Assembly (NCBI RefSeq): GCF_038096165.1
Contig: NZ_CP151076.1
Coordinates: 4,647,501-4,711,500, forward strand
From: Pseudomonas sp. G.S.17
GTDB lineage: Bacteria; Pseudomonadota; Gammaproteobacteria; Pseudomonadales; Pseudomonadaceae
Length of the DNA: 64,000 nucleotides
Direction of reading: 5' to 3'
The notes beneath the pieces are model-generated. The model worked only from the letters and a program-made list of their open reading frames with translations. It was not told the DNA's origin and searched no databases. Of this stretch, positions 27,240 through 38,018 are shown piece by piece. How positions within the stretch are numbered: the first letter of the stretch is position 1; each line of letters starts with the position of its first letter. The position numbers and the translations under genes were made by a program.

Positions 27240-28604
27240 TCAGTTCTTCGCCAACAACCGCATCTTCAATCGCAACCCGCCTTCGATGTTCTCCGCCCAC
27301 AACATCCCGCCCTGCAGGGCCAGGGAGTTGCGGGCGATGCTCAGGCCGAGGCCGAAGCCTCCATTGCCGGGGCGGGAGCCGTCCAGGCGAGTGAAGGGCG
27401 CAAATATTCGCTCCAGTTCGCCCTCGTCCACCCCGCCGCCCTGATCGTCGAGCCAGAGTTGCCAGAATTCCCCGTCATGCTTGCCACTGAGGCGCACGAT
27501 GCCTTGCGGCGGTGAATGACGAATGGCGTTGCGCAGAATATTTTCCAGCGCCTGAGCCAGGGTATTGAGGTGGCCACAGACCCAGCAATCGGCGTCGAGA
27601 TCGCACTGCAGCTGGGCGGCGGGCCAGCCGCTTTCGAAACAGGCGTTCTCGGCGAGCATTTCCCAGAGCGCCAGTACCTGAATGTCTTCCTTGGGCAGTT
27701 GCTGACGCTCGGTGTCGAGCCAGGCCAGTTGCAAGGTGTCATCCACCAGACGCTGCATGCCGTCCACCTCACGGCCGAGGCGCCCCCGCAAATCGACGAG
27801 GCTTTGCTCACTCTCGCAGGCCACCCGCAAGCGGCTCAAAGGGGTCCGCAATTCATGGGACATGTCGCGCAACAGTTGCTGCTGGACAGTCACGGTGCTG
27901 TACAGCCGTTCGGCCATTTGATCGAAGGCGCGGCTCAATTCACCGAGTTCGTCCTGACGATTGGTCATCTGGCTGGACAAGCGTTGCGCCAATTGGTCGG
28001 CATGCCAGGCGTTGGCCTGGGCGCGCAGGTGATTGAGCGGCTGGATCAGCAAGCGATACAACCCCACGCACAGCAGCAGGGTAAAGACCCCAGGAATCAC
28101 CCCATTGGTCAGCACCCGCCAGAGCATCACGTAATGGCCCGGCACGAAGCGTTTGGGCAACTCAATGACCAGGCTGCCCGCCGTGGGGTCCATGGGAAAC
28201 GGGATTTTCAGCCAGGGCGTGGTCCGCGAGCGACTGCTGGTGGGCCAGTCCAGGCCGCGCAAAAAAGTCATGTGCTGGCTGTCGACTTCGCTCAGCGGAT
28301 AGCTGCTCAACGATTGCAGATCAGCGCCGATCACCCCGACCCAGCCGCTTTCGCTGCGACCGACCTGCTGCAGCCAGGCGTCGACGCCGGCCTGCTGCCC
28401 GGTGACCCAGGCGCGTTCGGCCTCGGCGGCGTAATCGGTCAGGGTGGAGCGAGCTTCGTCGGACAGATACGCGTTGCGCTTTTCGGCGTAGCGACCCCAG
28501 GTCAGGCTCAGCCAGATCATCAACAGGCAAAAACCAACCAGCAGGAACGCCAGCTTCCAGAACAGCGAATGTTTGCCCGGTAGACGGGAAAAGGACTCAA
28601 TCAT
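27240..28604 (-). CDS. Sensor histidine kinase, PirS/PfeS-like
   Basis: The 454-residue membrane kinase has two transmembrane helices (about 17-37 and 163-187) around a periplasmic sensor of about 125 residues. A HAMP-like linker follows, then the HisKA box DMSHELRTPLSRLR with H250, and an HATPase domain (N box LENILRNAIRHSPP, G boxes DDQGGGVDEGE and GFGLGLSIARN). In PAO1 the pair at this locus, PirR-PirS, controls the enterobactin receptor PirA. Position and size fit PirS, but pirA is absent here, so the name is not assigned. It overlaps the response regulator gene by 8 bases. Confidence 0.85.
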   Translation of the reverse strand: MIESFSRLPGKHSLFWKLAFLLVGFCLLMIWLSLTWGRYAEKRNAYLSDEARSTLTDYAAEAERAWVTGQQAGVDAWLQQVGRSESGWVGVIGADLQSLSSYPLSEVDSQHMTFLRGLDWPTSSRSRTTPWLKIPFPMDPTAGSLVIELPKRFVPGHYVMLWRVLTNGVIPGVFTLLLCVGLYRLLIQPLNHLRAQANAWHADQLAQRLSSQMTNRQDELGELSRAFDQMAERLYSTVTVQQQLLRDMSHELRTPLSRLRVACESEQSLVDLRGRLGREVDGMQRLVDDTLQLAWLDTERQQLPKEDIQVLALWEMLAENACFESGWPAAQLQCDLDADCWVCGHLNTLAQALENILRNAIRHSPPQGIVRLSGKHDGEFWQLWLDDQGGGVDEGELERIFAPFTRLDGSRPGNGGFGLGLSIARNSLALQGGMLWAENIEGGLRLKMRLLAKN

Positions 28605-29328
28605 CGGCTTGTGCAGCAGTCAGCACATAACCTTTGCCCCATACCGTCTGCACCTGTCGTTCCAGATAGCCGATGCCCTTGAGCTTGCGGCGGATCTGGC
28701 TGATGTGCATGTCCAGGCTGCGATCATGCTGGGCATAACCGCGCTGCAACACATGCTGATAAAGGAAGGGTTTGCTCAGCACGTCTTCGGGATTACGCCA
28801 CAGGGTTTCCAGCAAGCGATATTCACTGCGGGTCAGATCGCCGCGACGTTGCTCAAAGCTGACATCGTACAGCGCCTCGTCGAACACCAGCTCGCGACTG
28901 CCCTGCCCCGGCAATTTCACCGGCGCCGGCGCATGGCGGCGTTCCAGGGCGACCCGGCGCAGGATCGCTTCGATACGCACGCGCAACTCGGCCATGCTGA
29001 ACGGTTTGGGCAGGTAATCGTCGGCGCCGTTGCGAAAGCCGGTAATGCGGTCGGTTTCCGCGCCCAATGCCGACATCAGGATCACCGGCAAGCTATGACT
29101 GCGGCGCAGATGAGTCAGGATCTCCAGCCCGCTCATGCCCGGCAGCAGGATATCCATCAGCACCACGTCAAATGGCTGGCTTTGCGCCTGGACAAGTCCC
29201 TGGCTGCCGTTCTGCTGCCAGGTCACCTGAAAACCGCACCGGCCCAACTGCTCATGCACATAAGCGCCGAGCACCGGGTCGTCTTCTATAACCAGGATGT
29301 TGGGGAGGTGAATGGTTTCGGGATTCAT
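28597..29328 (-). CDS. OmpR-family response regulator, PirR/PfeR-like
   Basis: The 243-residue regulator has a receiver domain with acidic pocket EDD at 15-17, the phospho-acceptor D59 in VVLMDILLPGMSG, and K in LPKPFSM. A winged-helix DNA-binding domain follows (LTRSEYRLLETLWRNP, RSLDMHISQIRRKL). It is the first gene of the two-gene unit and diverges from gacS across 216 bases. It probably controls iron or siderophore genes by homology of locus. The target once next to it in PAO1 is missing, so current targets must be elsewhere if it is active. Confidence 0.85.
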   Translation of the reverse strand: MNPETIHLPNILVIEDDPVLGAYVHEQLGRCGFQVTWQQNGSQGLVQAQSQPFDVVLMDILLPGMSGLEILTHLRRSHSLPVILMSALGAETDRITGFRNGADDYLPKPFSMAELRVRIEAILRRVALERRHAPAPVKLPGQGSRELVFDEALYDVSFEQRRGDLTRSEYRLLETLWRNPEDVLSKPFLYQHVLQRGYAQHDRSLDMHISQIRRKLKGIGYLERQVQTVWGKGYVLTAAQADD

Positions 29329-29544
29329 TATCTTTCGCGACTAATTCTCAATCGCCGATTATTCAAGATTGACGGGGGATGAGCAAGCAGGCTGAAGGCT
29401 GTTGACGTATGGCAGGTCCATGCCTGACGTGTGGCGCTGTAAGATGCCGAGATTGCAGGCGCTCAAAATCGCTACACTGCGTGAGTATTGGCCTGCGCCG
29501 ATGCTGAACCGAGTCTGGACATCCTGGCCTGCTGGAGAAAGAGC

Positions 29545-32298
29545 GTGCTGAACAAGCTGGGCATCAAAGGCCGCGTACTGCTGCTGACCATCCTGCCCGC
29601 CAGCCTCATGGCTGCGGTACTGGGCGGCTATTTCACCTGGATGCAGCTCTATGACCTGCAAAACCAGTTGCTGCAGCGCGGGGAAATGATTTCCGAAGAA
29701 CTGGCGCCGCTGGCAGCACCCGCGCTGGGTCGCAGCGACAAGGTTTTGCTGGAGCGCATTGCCGTTCAGACCCTGGAACAGACCGATGTGCGTTCGGTGT
29801 CGTTCCTCAGCCCGGAACGCGAGATCCTCGCCCATGCCGGGCCGAGCATGATCAACGAAGCACCCATCGGCAGCGCCACGCACCTGCTGCAACGCTCGGG
29901 CAACGATGCGACGCGCTATCTGTTGCCAGTGTTTGGCCGCCAACGGCATTTGACCGGCGCCATGGTGCCCGAAGAAGCGGATCGCCTGCTGGGTTGGGTA
30001 GAGCTGGAACTGTCCCACACCGGCACCTTGTTGCGCGGGTATCGCAGCATGTTTGCCAGCCTGTTGCTGATCGCTGCCGGCCTGGCACTGACCGCCATGC
30101 TCGCGTTGCGTATGAGCCGCACGATCAACGTGCCGATCACCCGCATCAAGCAGGCCGTGGCCCAACTCAAGGACGGCAATCTGGAAACCCGCCTGCCGCC
30201 GCTGGGCAGTCTGGAACTGGACGAACTGGCCTCGGGCATCAACCGTATGGCCGCCACGTTGCAGAACGCTCAGGAAGAACTGCAACACAGCATCGATCAG
30301 GCCACCGAAGACGTCCGGCAGAATCTGGAAACCATCGAAATCCAGAACATCGAGCTGGACCTCGCCCGCAAAGAAGCCCTTGAGGCCAGCCGCATCAAGT
30401 CCGAATTCCTCGCCAACATGAGCCATGAAATCCGCACGCCGCTCAATGGCATTCTCGGTTTCACCCACCTGCTGCAGAAAAGCGAGCTGACCCCGCGCCA
30501 GTTTGATTACCTGGGCACCATCGAAAAATCCGCCGACAGCCTGTTGAGCATCATCAACGAGATTCTCGACTTCTCGAAGATCGAAGCCGGCAAGCTGGTG
30601 CTCGACAATGTGCCCTTCAATCTGCGTGACCTGCTGCAGGACACCTTGACCATTCTCGCCCCGGCCGCCCATGCCAAGCAGCTTGAGCTGGTGAGTCTGG
30701 TGTATCGCGATACGCCGCTGTCGTTGCTGGGTGACCCGTTACGGCTCAAGCAGATCATGACCAATCTGGTCAGCAACGCCATCAAGTTCACCCGCGAGGG
30801 CACCATCGTCGCCCGGGCCATGGTCGAAGACGAAACCGAAGACAGCGCGCAGTTACGCATCAGCGTGCAGGACACCGGCATCGGCCTTTCCAGCCAGGAT
30901 GTGCGCGCGCTGTTCCAGGCCTTCAGCCAGGCGGACAATTCGCTGTCGCGGCAGCCGGGCGGCACCGGGCTGGGACTGGTGATTTCCAAACGCCTGATCG
31001 AGCAGATGGGCGGCGAGATCGGCGTGGACAGCACCCCCGGCGAAGGCTCGGAATTCTGGATCAGCCTCAATCTGCCCAAGGCACGGGACGATATCGAAGA
31101 CCTGCCAGCGCTGCCATTGCTCGGTTTGCGCGTCGCGGTCCTGGAACACCACGACCTGGCGCGCCAGGCACTGGAGCATCAACTCGAAGACTGCGGCCTG
31201 GACACGCTGGTGTTCAATAATCTGGAAAACCTGCTCAACGGCGTGACCGCTGCGCACCAGACTCCGGCAGCCATCAGCCTCGCGGTGCTGGGCATCACGG
31301 CCCACGAACTGCCGCCGGAACGCCTGCGCCAGCACATCTGGGATCTGGAAAACCTCGGCTGCAAAGTTCTGGTGCTGTGCCCGACCACCGAACAGGCGCT
31401 GTTTCAGCTGTCGGTGCCGGATATCTATACCCAACTGCAGGCCAAACCGGTCTGCACCCGCAAGCTTCGCCGCACCTTGTCTGAACTGATCATGCCCAAG
31501 GTCATTCGCAGCGATGCCGTCGAACCGCTGTCCAGCCGACCTCCGCGCTTGCTGTGCGTGGACGATAACCCGGCGAACCTGTTGCTGGTCCAGACGCTGC
31601 TGGAAGACATGGGCGCAGAAGTGGTCGCCGTCGACAGTGGTTATGCTGCGTTGCAAGCGGTGCAGGCCGACACCTTTGATCTGGTGCTGATGGACGTGCA
31701 GATGCCGGGCATGGACGGTCGCCAGGCCACCGAAGCCATTCGCGCATGGGAAGTCGAGCGCCAGAGCTCATCGCTGCCCATCGTCGCCCTCACGGCTCAC
31801 GCCATGGCCAACGAGAAGCGCGCCCTGCTGCAAAGCGGCATGGACGATTACCTGACCAAGCCCATCAGCGAACGGCAACTGGCCCAGGTGGTGCTCAAAT
31901 GGACGGGGCTGGCCCTGCGCAATCAGATGCCGGAGCCGCGCGCCGAGAAAGCCCGAGGCAGCGCCGATCTGGACGTCCTCGATAATGAAGAAGGCCTGCG
32001 CCTGGCCGCCGGCAAGCCTGATCTGGCGGCCGACATGCTGGCCATGCTGCTGGCCTCCCTGGAAAGCGACCGCGAAGCGATCCGCACGGCACGGGAAACG
32101 GATGACCATGCCGGTCTGATCGAACGGGTCCACCGCCTGCATGGCGCGACTCGATACTGCGGAGTTCCACAGTTACGTGCCGCATGTCAACGCAGCGAAA
32201 CCCTGCTCAAGCAAAATGCCCCGGAAGTCCATGAGGCTCTGGACAACCTGGAAAAAGCCATCAACCGCCTGACCATCGAGGCGCGGGTGAGTGTTTGA
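29545..32298 (+). CDS. gacS: Hybrid sensor histidine kinase GacS
   Basis: GacS is the global sensor that phosphorylates GacA and so drives small RNAs of the Rsm system, which control secondary metabolism and biofilm. With the GTG start at 29545 (GGAGAAAG upstream) the protein is 917 residues. It has an N-terminal helix, a periplasmic part and a second helix near 165-190, then HAMP, and HisKA with H294 in [10 protein letters not shown]. The HATPase, a pseudo-receiver-like region, the receiver with D717 in [10 protein letters not shown], and a C-terminal HPt with H863 in [12 protein letters not shown] follow. All three phosphorelay residues are intact, so the gene looks functional despite frequent gac loss in culture. 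Confidence 0.97.
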   Translation: MLNKLGIKGRVLLLTILPASLMAAVLGGYFTWMQLYDLQNQLLQRGEMISEELAPLAAPALGRSDKVLLERIAVQTLEQTDVRSVSFLSPEREILAHAGPSMINEAPIGSATHLLQRSGNDATRYLLPVFGRQRHLTGAMVPEEADRLLGWVELELSHTGTLLRGYRSMFASLLLIAAGLALTAMLALRMSRTINVPITRIKQAVAQLKDGNLETRLPPLGSLELDELASGINRMAATLQNAQEELQHSIDQATEDVRQNLETIEIQNIELDLARKEALEASRIKSEFLANMSHEIRTPLNGILGFTHLLQKSELTPRQFDYLGTIEKSADSLLSIINEILDFSKIEAGKLVLDNVPFNLRDLLQDTLTILAPAAHAKQLELVSLVYRDTPLSLLGDPLRLKQIMTNLVSNAIKFTREGTIVARAMVEDETEDSAQLRISVQDTGIGLSSQDVRALFQAFSQADNSLSRQPGGTGLGLVISKRLIEQMGGEIGVDSTPGEGSEFWISLNLPKARDDIEDLPALPLLGLRVAVLEHHDLARQALEHQLEDCGLDTLVFNNLENLLNGVTAAHQTPAAISLAVLGITAHELPPERLRQHIWDLENLGCKVLVLCPTTEQALFQLSVPDIYTQLQAKPVCTRKLRRTLSELIMPKVIRSDAVEPLSSRPPRLLCVDDNPANLLLVQTLLEDMGAEVVAVDSGYAALQAVQADTFDLVLMDVQMPGMDGRQATEAIRAWEVERQSSSLPIVALTAHAMANEKRALLQSGMDDYLTKPISERQLAQVVLKWTGLALRNQMPEPRAEKARGSADLDVLDNEEGLRLAAGKPDLAADMLAMLLASLESDREAIRTARETDDHAGLIERVHRLHGATRYCGVPQLRAACQRSETLLKQNAPEVHEALDNLEKAINRLTIEARVSV

Positions 32299-32318
32299 GG
32301 CGCGCTGCCGGAATCAAT

Positions 32319-32408
32319 GTGTGGGAGCGAGCTTGCTCGCGAATAGAGCAGTCGATTCAAAACTTCCGAGCCTGAAACGGGGTCTTCGCGAGCAAGCTCG
32401 CGCCCACA
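32319..32408. repeat. REP pair between gacS and ldhA
   Basis: Inverted arms TGGGAGCGAGCTTGCTCGCG and TCGCGAGCAAGCTCGCGCCC are about 45 bases apart. They end 22 bases before the ldhA start, so they lie in its leader if transcription comes from gacS. Confidence 0.87.
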
Positions 32409-32430
32409 AACCAAGGAACCCTCTACCTTC

Positions 32431-33420
32431 ATGCACACCCTTATTTTCAGCAGCCAGACCTACGACCGCGACAGCTTTCTCGCCGCGAAACTGCCCGCCG
32501 AACTGAAACTGCACTTTCAACCGGCGCGCCTGACTGTGGAAACCGCGGCGCTGGCAGACAAGCATCCGGTGGTATGTGCGTTCATCAACGATGACTTGAG
32601 CGCGCCAGTGCTGGAACGCCTGGCTGCGGGCGGCACAAAACTGATTGCCTTGCGCTCGGCGGGCTATAACCACGTCGATCTGCCTACCGCGCAGAAGCTG
32701 GGGATCAGTGTGGTTCGCGTCCCGGCCTACTCGCCCCACGCCGTAGCCGAACATGCCGTTGCCTTGATTCTCGCGCTGAATCGTCATCTGCACCGCGCCT
32801 ACAACCGCACCCGCGAAGGGGATTTCAGTCTGCACGGGCTGACCGGATTCGATCTGGTCGGCAAGACCGTGGGCGTCGTCGGCACCGGGCAGATCGGCGC
32901 GACGTTCGCGAAAATCATGGCGGGTTTCGGCTGCAAGCTGCTGGCCTACGATCCGTACCCCAATCCGCAAGTGCAGGCACTGGGTGCCGAATACGTGAGC
33001 CTGCCGCAACTGCTGGCCCAGGCGCAGATCATCAGCCTGCACTGCCCGCTAACCGAGCAAACCCGACACCTTATAAATGAAGCGTCGCTGGCCACCCTGC
33101 AAACCGGGGCGATGCTGATCAATACCGGACGCGGCGCGCTGGTCGATACCCCGGCACTGATCGAGTCGCTGAAAAGCGGGCAACTGGGCTACCTGGGGCT
33201 GGATGTCTATGAAGAAGAAGCGCTGTTGTTCTTCGAAGACCGCTCCGACCTGCCGTTGCAGGACGATGTCCTGGCCCGTTTGCTGACCTTTCCCAACGTG
33301 ATCATTACCGCTCATCAGGCGTTTCTGACTCAGGAAGCACTGGGCGCCATCGCGCAGACCACGCTGGACAACATCGCCGCCTGGGCCAATGGCGCTGCGC
33401 AGAATCTGGTGGTCGGTTAA
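32431..33420 (+). CDS. ldhA: D-lactate dehydrogenase (fermentative)
   Basis: The 329-residue NAD-dependent D-2-hydroxyacid dehydrogenase reduces pyruvate to D-lactate. It shows the substrate-binding ALRSAGYNHVDL, the Rossmann motif VVGTGQIGATFAKIM, the NTGRGALVDT segment with the active-site arginine, and ITAHQAFLTQEA with the catalytic histidine. It lies next to gacS as in PAO1. ATG 32431 follows AAGGAACC. I did not see an ANR box in the short upstream gap. Confidence 0.94.
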   Translation: MHTLIFSSQTYDRDSFLAAKLPAELKLHFQPARLTVETAALADKHPVVCAFINDDLSAPVLERLAAGGTKLIALRSAGYNHVDLPTAQKLGISVVRVPAYSPHAVAEHAVALILALNRHLHRAYNRTREGDFSLHGLTGFDLVGKTVGVVGTGQIGATFAKIMAGFGCKLLAYDPYPNPQVQALGAEYVSLPQLLAQAQIISLHCPLTEQTRHLINEASLATLQTGAMLINTGRGALVDTPALIESLKSGQLGYLGLDVYEEEALLFFEDRSDLPLQDDVLARLLTFPNVIITAHQAFLTQEALGAIAQTTLDNIAAWANGAAQNLVVG

Positions 33421-33474
33421 CAGGGACAGCGCGCGTCGAACGCATGTTAGGATGCGCGCAATTTGGAGGACCCC

Positions 33475-33912
33475 ATGGCCGAACACGATTTTCGCTACAG
33501 CATGCTCAACCCGCAACACACCCTGACCGAGTGCCGCACCCTGGCGCCCGGTCGCTATCAAGTCACCGGTAATGGCGGCTCGATTCACGACAACGATCAG
33601 TTGCTGGTGACCATCAAGGGCAGCAAAACCCTGCACATGCGCCTGACCGTCGCCAAGGTGCGGCACTTGATCAACCCGCCCGGCCAATGGATTGCCGTGG
33701 CCAGCGGTCCGGTGTTCGACGAGCTGGCGATCCATCAGTGGAAGGTCAACTGCGACAGTTGCGCCACCGTGCTGGATTTCGAGTTCATGGTTGACGCCAA
33801 ACAAGGGGTCTCGGCGCAAAAACCGGCTGCCGCTGCACGCATTGCCGAGTTGGGCTGGAAAACCGTCGGCGAGAAACACTTGTGCAAGAAGTGCCAGGAG
33901 AAAGCCGCATGA
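33475..33912 (+). CDS. Conserved hypothetical protein (145 aa)
   Basis: ATG 33475 follows a strong GGAGGA ribosome site. The protein has no signal peptide. Its centre carries CDSC (about residues 91-94) and the tail has CKKC, a spacing that suggests a small zinc-binding or redox-metal site. The rest is beta-rich (GRYQVTGNGGSIHDNDQLLVTIKGSK). I do not recognise a named domain. The stop overlaps the next lipoprotein gene by four bases, so both are co-translated. Confidence 0.8.
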   Translation: MAEHDFRYSMLNPQHTLTECRTLAPGRYQVTGNGGSIHDNDQLLVTIKGSKTLHMRLTVAKVRHLINPPGQWIAVASGPVFDELAIHQWKVNCDSCATVLDFEFMVDAKQGVSAQKPAAAARIAELGWKTVGEKHLCKKCQEKAA

Positions 33913-34313
33913 AACAGCTGGCTTTCCTGGGGCTGATTGGCGGCGCGTTGCTGGTCGGTTGTGCGGCTCAGCCGCTGCCCATCAAACAGGATCAAAGCTA
34001 TGTGCTGGAGTGGATCGGTGAGCGGCCGTTGATCGACAGCAGCCATTTGACCATGACCCTCGGCGCGGACGGTCGCGCCTACGGCACGGGCGGCTGTAAC
34101 CATTGGTTCGCGTCGTACACCCTGGACGAAAAAAGCATCAACTTCGGCCCCGTGGGCAGCACCCGCAAACTCTGCCCGCCGGCCTTGATGGAACAGGAAC
34201 AGCGTTTCCTGCAGGCATTGGACAAAGTCCAGCGCTGGGACATCTCACCCATCGATCAACTGCGCCTGTGGCCCGCCGAAGGCAAGCCGCTGCGGTTTTG
34301 GGAAGAGAGCTGA
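33909..34313 (+). CDS. META domain lipoprotein (HslJ-like)
   Basis: The 134-residue protein has a lipoprotein signal with LLVGC (lipid cysteine 18). A META domain follows with GGCNHWFASYTLDEKSINFGPVGSTRKLCPPALMEQE; the GGCN...STRxxC pattern is the HslJ/META signature. These are envelope proteins of uncertain function, linked in E. coli HslJ to heat shock and novobiocin tolerance. The start overlaps the upstream gene (ATGA). Confidence 0.87.
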   Translation: MKQLAFLGLIGGALLVGCAAQPLPIKQDQSYVLEWIGERPLIDSSHLTMTLGADGRAYGTGGCNHWFASYTLDEKSINFGPVGSTRKLCPPALMEQEQRFLQALDKVQRWDISPIDQLRLWPAEGKPLRFWEES

Positions 34314-34323
34314 TTGAGATACG

Positions 34324-34412
34324 CAGGACCAGCTTTAGCCGGGAGGGCGCAAGGTCTGACGACGCGACTGTTGTGAATGTACCTGACTCCTCCCGGCTGA
34401 AGCCGGTCCTGC
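34324..34412. repeat. REP pair of the CCGGCTTTAGCCGGGAGG class, copy 1
   Basis: Inverted arms AGGACCAGCTTTAGCCGGGA and TCCCGGCTGAAGCCGGTCCT flank a conserved interior (GGTCTGACGACGC, GAATGTACC). The same unit recurs at 41577-41665 and 56229-56317. A half of the commoner class follows at 34450-34486. Confidence 0.88.
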
Positions 34413-34494
34413 GGGATATGAACAATCACGCGGTATATCTGGCCCACCGAGGCGCCTGATTCGCGGGCAAGCCTCGCTCCCGCAGGCGTTGGAG

Positions 34495-34962
34495 CTACCC
34501 CTCCCCACGCAACGCCTTCAACCGCTGCGCAACACCGGCCGAGGTTTGTTCGCCCAGCAGTTGCTCACGCAGCTTGCCCTTGTCGTCGATGATGTACGTC
34601 ACCGGCAAGGCTTCGCTGGGCGGCAGTTCGTAGCGTTCGGCGGGGTCCTGAGCCAGGACAGTGAACTTGATACCCAACGCGTTGCTTGCCGTTTTCAGGT
34701 CTTCGCCTTGCAGGTTGTCGAAGTTGACGCCGAGTACGCTGACCTGTTGATCCTTGAGCTGCTCGGACAAGGCGTTGAGTTCCGGAATTTCCGTACGGCA
34801 CGGGCCACACCATTCGGCCCAGTAGTTAATGACCAGCCAATGCTTGTCGATGCGATTGCTCGCCACTTTCTGGCCATTCTGGTCCACGCCCAGATCCGCG
34901 CCGCAGCCGCCCAGTAACAGGCTGCCGACAATCATCACTATTGCTGCCAATCGCCTTGCCAT
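34495..34962 (-). CDS. TlpA-family thiol-disulfide reductase lipoprotein
   Basis: The 155-residue protein starts MARRLAAIVMIVGSLLLGGC, with a lipobox cysteine at 20. A thioredoxin-like fold follows with WAEWCGPC (C52, C55) and a cis-proline region EALPVTYIID. It is probably a membrane-anchored periplasmic reductase that keeps cysteines reduced, for example in cytochrome c or stress pathways. A GGGGGAAAAC ribosome site precedes the ATG. It diverges from arsC across 118 bases. A 25-residue upstream extension is rejected because the lipobox would be lost. Confidence 0.9.
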   Translation of the reverse strand: MARRLAAIVMIVGSLLLGGCGADLGVDQNGQKVASNRIDKHWLVINYWAEWCGPCRTEIPELNALSEQLKDQQVSVLGVNFDNLQGEDLKTASNALGIKFTVLAQDPAERYELPPSEALPVTYIIDDKGKLREQLLGEQTSAGVAQRLKALRGEG

Positions 34963-35080
34963 GTTTTCCCCCACTGCCTTCGAATCAGAGCCAAACCTGC
35001 GACCGATCACCACCCCATGTTCAGCCGGTGCCATCACACGGTTAGAATAGCCGCCACCTTACGCAAGATGCGACCCGCAA

Positions 35081-36445
<1,365 letters not shown>

Positions 36446-36476
36446 GCTTTACCCAGACCCGTGCGTTGGAGCATGA

Positions 36477-37148
36477 ATGCAAGACTACAAATGGCTGAAT
36501 GAATATTGCCTGAACCGTTTCGGCTCAGCGAAAGCCCTGGAAGCACATCTGCCGACGCCCAAGACCGCCAAACAACTGCAAGCCATCAGCGCCGACCGTT
36601 ATCTGTCGACCATGGCCTTGCGGGTGTTTCGTGCCGGTTTGAAGCACAGCCTCGTGGACGCGAAATGGCCGGCGTTCGAAGAGGTGTTCTACGGCTTCGA
36701 CCCGGAAAAAGTCGTGCTGATGGGCGCCGATCATCTGGAGCGCCTGATGCAGGACGCGCGGATCATTCGCCACCTGGGCAAGCTCAAGAGCGTGCCGCGC
36801 AACGCGCAGCTGATTCTCGACATCGAGCAGGAACACGGCAGCTTCGGGCAATTTATCGCGCAATGGCCGGTGGATGACATCACCGGGCTGTGGCAGTACA
36901 TCGCCAAACATGGCAACCAGATGGGCGGACTGTCCACACCGCGCTTCCTGCGCATGGTCGGCAAAGACACTTTCATCCCGACCTGGGACGTGGTGGCCGC
37001 CTTGAACGCGCAAAAAATCGTCGACAAAGTGCCGACCAGCAAGCGCGATCAGGCCATCGTCCAGCAAGTGTTCAATCAGTGGCACAGCGAAAGCGGGCGA
37101 CCGTTGTGCCAGCTGTCGGCGATGCTGGCGTTTACCGTCAACCACTGA
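36477..37148 (+). CDS. DNA-3-methyladenine glycosylase I-like protein
   Basis: The 223-residue protein resembles the Tag family of base-excision glycosylases, with MALRVFRAGLKHSLVDAKWPAFEEVFYGFDP near the N terminus, RIIRHLGKLKSVPRNAQ and GGLSTPRFLRMVGKDTFIPTWDVV. It lacks the cysteine/histidine zinc-snap pattern of E. coli Tag in the parts I checked, so the substrate range is uncertain. It follows the DUF2069 gene by 31 bases and may end that operon. Confidence 0.8.
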   Translation: MQDYKWLNEYCLNRFGSAKALEAHLPTPKTAKQLQAISADRYLSTMALRVFRAGLKHSLVDAKWPAFEEVFYGFDPEKVVLMGADHLERLMQDARIIRHLGKLKSVPRNAQLILDIEQEHGSFGQFIAQWPVDDITGLWQYIAKHGNQMGGLSTPRFLRMVGKDTFIPTWDVVAALNAQKIVDKVPTSKRDQAIVQQVFNQWHSESGRPLCQLSAMLAFTVNH

Positions 37149-37191
37149 TTTTTTTCAGACGCACCGTGACAGAAGCGCTCGCCAGCGCGCG

Positions 37192-37206
37192 CTTCGTATA
37201 CCATAT
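37192..37206. promoter_or_regulatory. Putative GntR/FCD operator (GTATAC palindrome), site 1
   Basis: TCGTATACCA at 37194-37203 lies 34 bases before the GTG of the GntR-family gene. Two similar sites, with the shared word CGTATACGAAAT, precede the transporter gene (42616-42625) and lhpC (48837-48844). FCD-type GntR proteins often bind T-x-GTATAC-x-A palindromes, so autoregulation is likely. This is an inference from pattern. Confidence 0.6.
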
Positions 37207-37236
37207 CCGCCAGTCAATCCAACATGAGTCATCTGC

Positions 37237-37920
37237 GTGCCCCTTCTTCTGCCTGACGCTCCCAACCTCGGTGTCGCCCCTTCGGCGTCCGAAGTGATTG
37301 CTAAACACCTGCGCGAAGCCATCATTTCCGGGCATTTCGCTGAGGACGAGCCTATTCGTCAGGACGATATCGCCAAAGTCTTCAACGTCAGCAAGATCCC
37401 GGTGCGCGAGGCCCTGAAACGCCTGGAAGCCGAAGGGCTGGTGCAATTCCAGCGCAACAAGGGCGCGGTGGTCACGCGGATTTCCGAGCCGGAGCTGGCG
37501 CAGATTTTTGAAGTGCGGGTGCTGCTGGAGGTGCAGGCGATTCGCCTCGCTGTGCCAAAGATGACCGAGGACCACATCAAACGGGCATTGGCCATCTGCG
37601 ATGAGTTCATGACCGACGATAACGTAGGACGTTGGGCAGAACTCAACTGGGCATTTCACACCTGCCTGTATGAAGCGGCCGAACGGCCGTTTCTGCTCAA
37701 CCTGATTCGCTCGATCCACGACAAGGTCGAACGCTACCTGCGCCTGCAAATGAGTTTCGCCGAAGGCAAGTTGCGCGCCGATCAGGAACACCGGGAGATT
37801 CTCCAGGCCTGTGCTGATCGCAACGTGGACAAAGCCGCCGAACTGATCGATCACCACATCATCGGCGTGTGCCGCGAGCTGTACGCGCACCTGCCCAACG
37901 AGTCGATACACGAAGTCTGA
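37237..37920 (+). CDS. GntR-family transcriptional regulator, FCD subfamily
   Basis: The 227-residue protein has an N-terminal winged helix (residues 16-82; KVFNVSKIPVREALKRLEAEGLV) and a C-terminal all-helical FCD ligand domain. The domain has histidines 141, 185 and 207 placed as metal ligands (AFH, QEHRE, DHH). The start is GTG; the ATG at 37224 is out of frame. It stands directly upstream of the hydroxyproline genes in the same direction, so hydroxyproline or a pathway intermediate is the likely effector. GTATAC palindromes at three promoters of the region fit a single repressor. Confidence 0.88.
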   Translation: MPLLLPDAPNLGVAPSASEVIAKHLREAIISGHFAEDEPIRQDDIAKVFNVSKIPVREALKRLEAEGLVQFQRNKGAVVTRISEPELAQIFEVRVLLEVQAIRLAVPKMTEDHIKRALAICDEFMTDDNVGRWAELNWAFHTCLYEAAERPFLLNLIRSIHDKVERYLRLQMSFAEGKLRADQEHREILQACADRNVDKAAELIDHHIIGVCRELYAHLPNESIHEV

Positions 37921-38018
37921 CGCTGTGCCGATTTCGTCATCGGCGTCGGTGAAATCCTTCAAGACCGTCGGCAATGTCAGCGTCACCCTGTAGTCGTCTC
38001 TCAACGGCAGGTGACCTG

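Noticed and set aside
29359..30672. A 437-codon minus-strand frame opposite the start of gacS
   Set aside because: GacS is certain with H294, D717 and H863. The other frame lacks any similarity.
32299..32430. ANR/FNR box before ldhA
   Set aside because: No TTGAT-N4-ATCAA-like palindrome is present; the gap is almost filled by REP arms.
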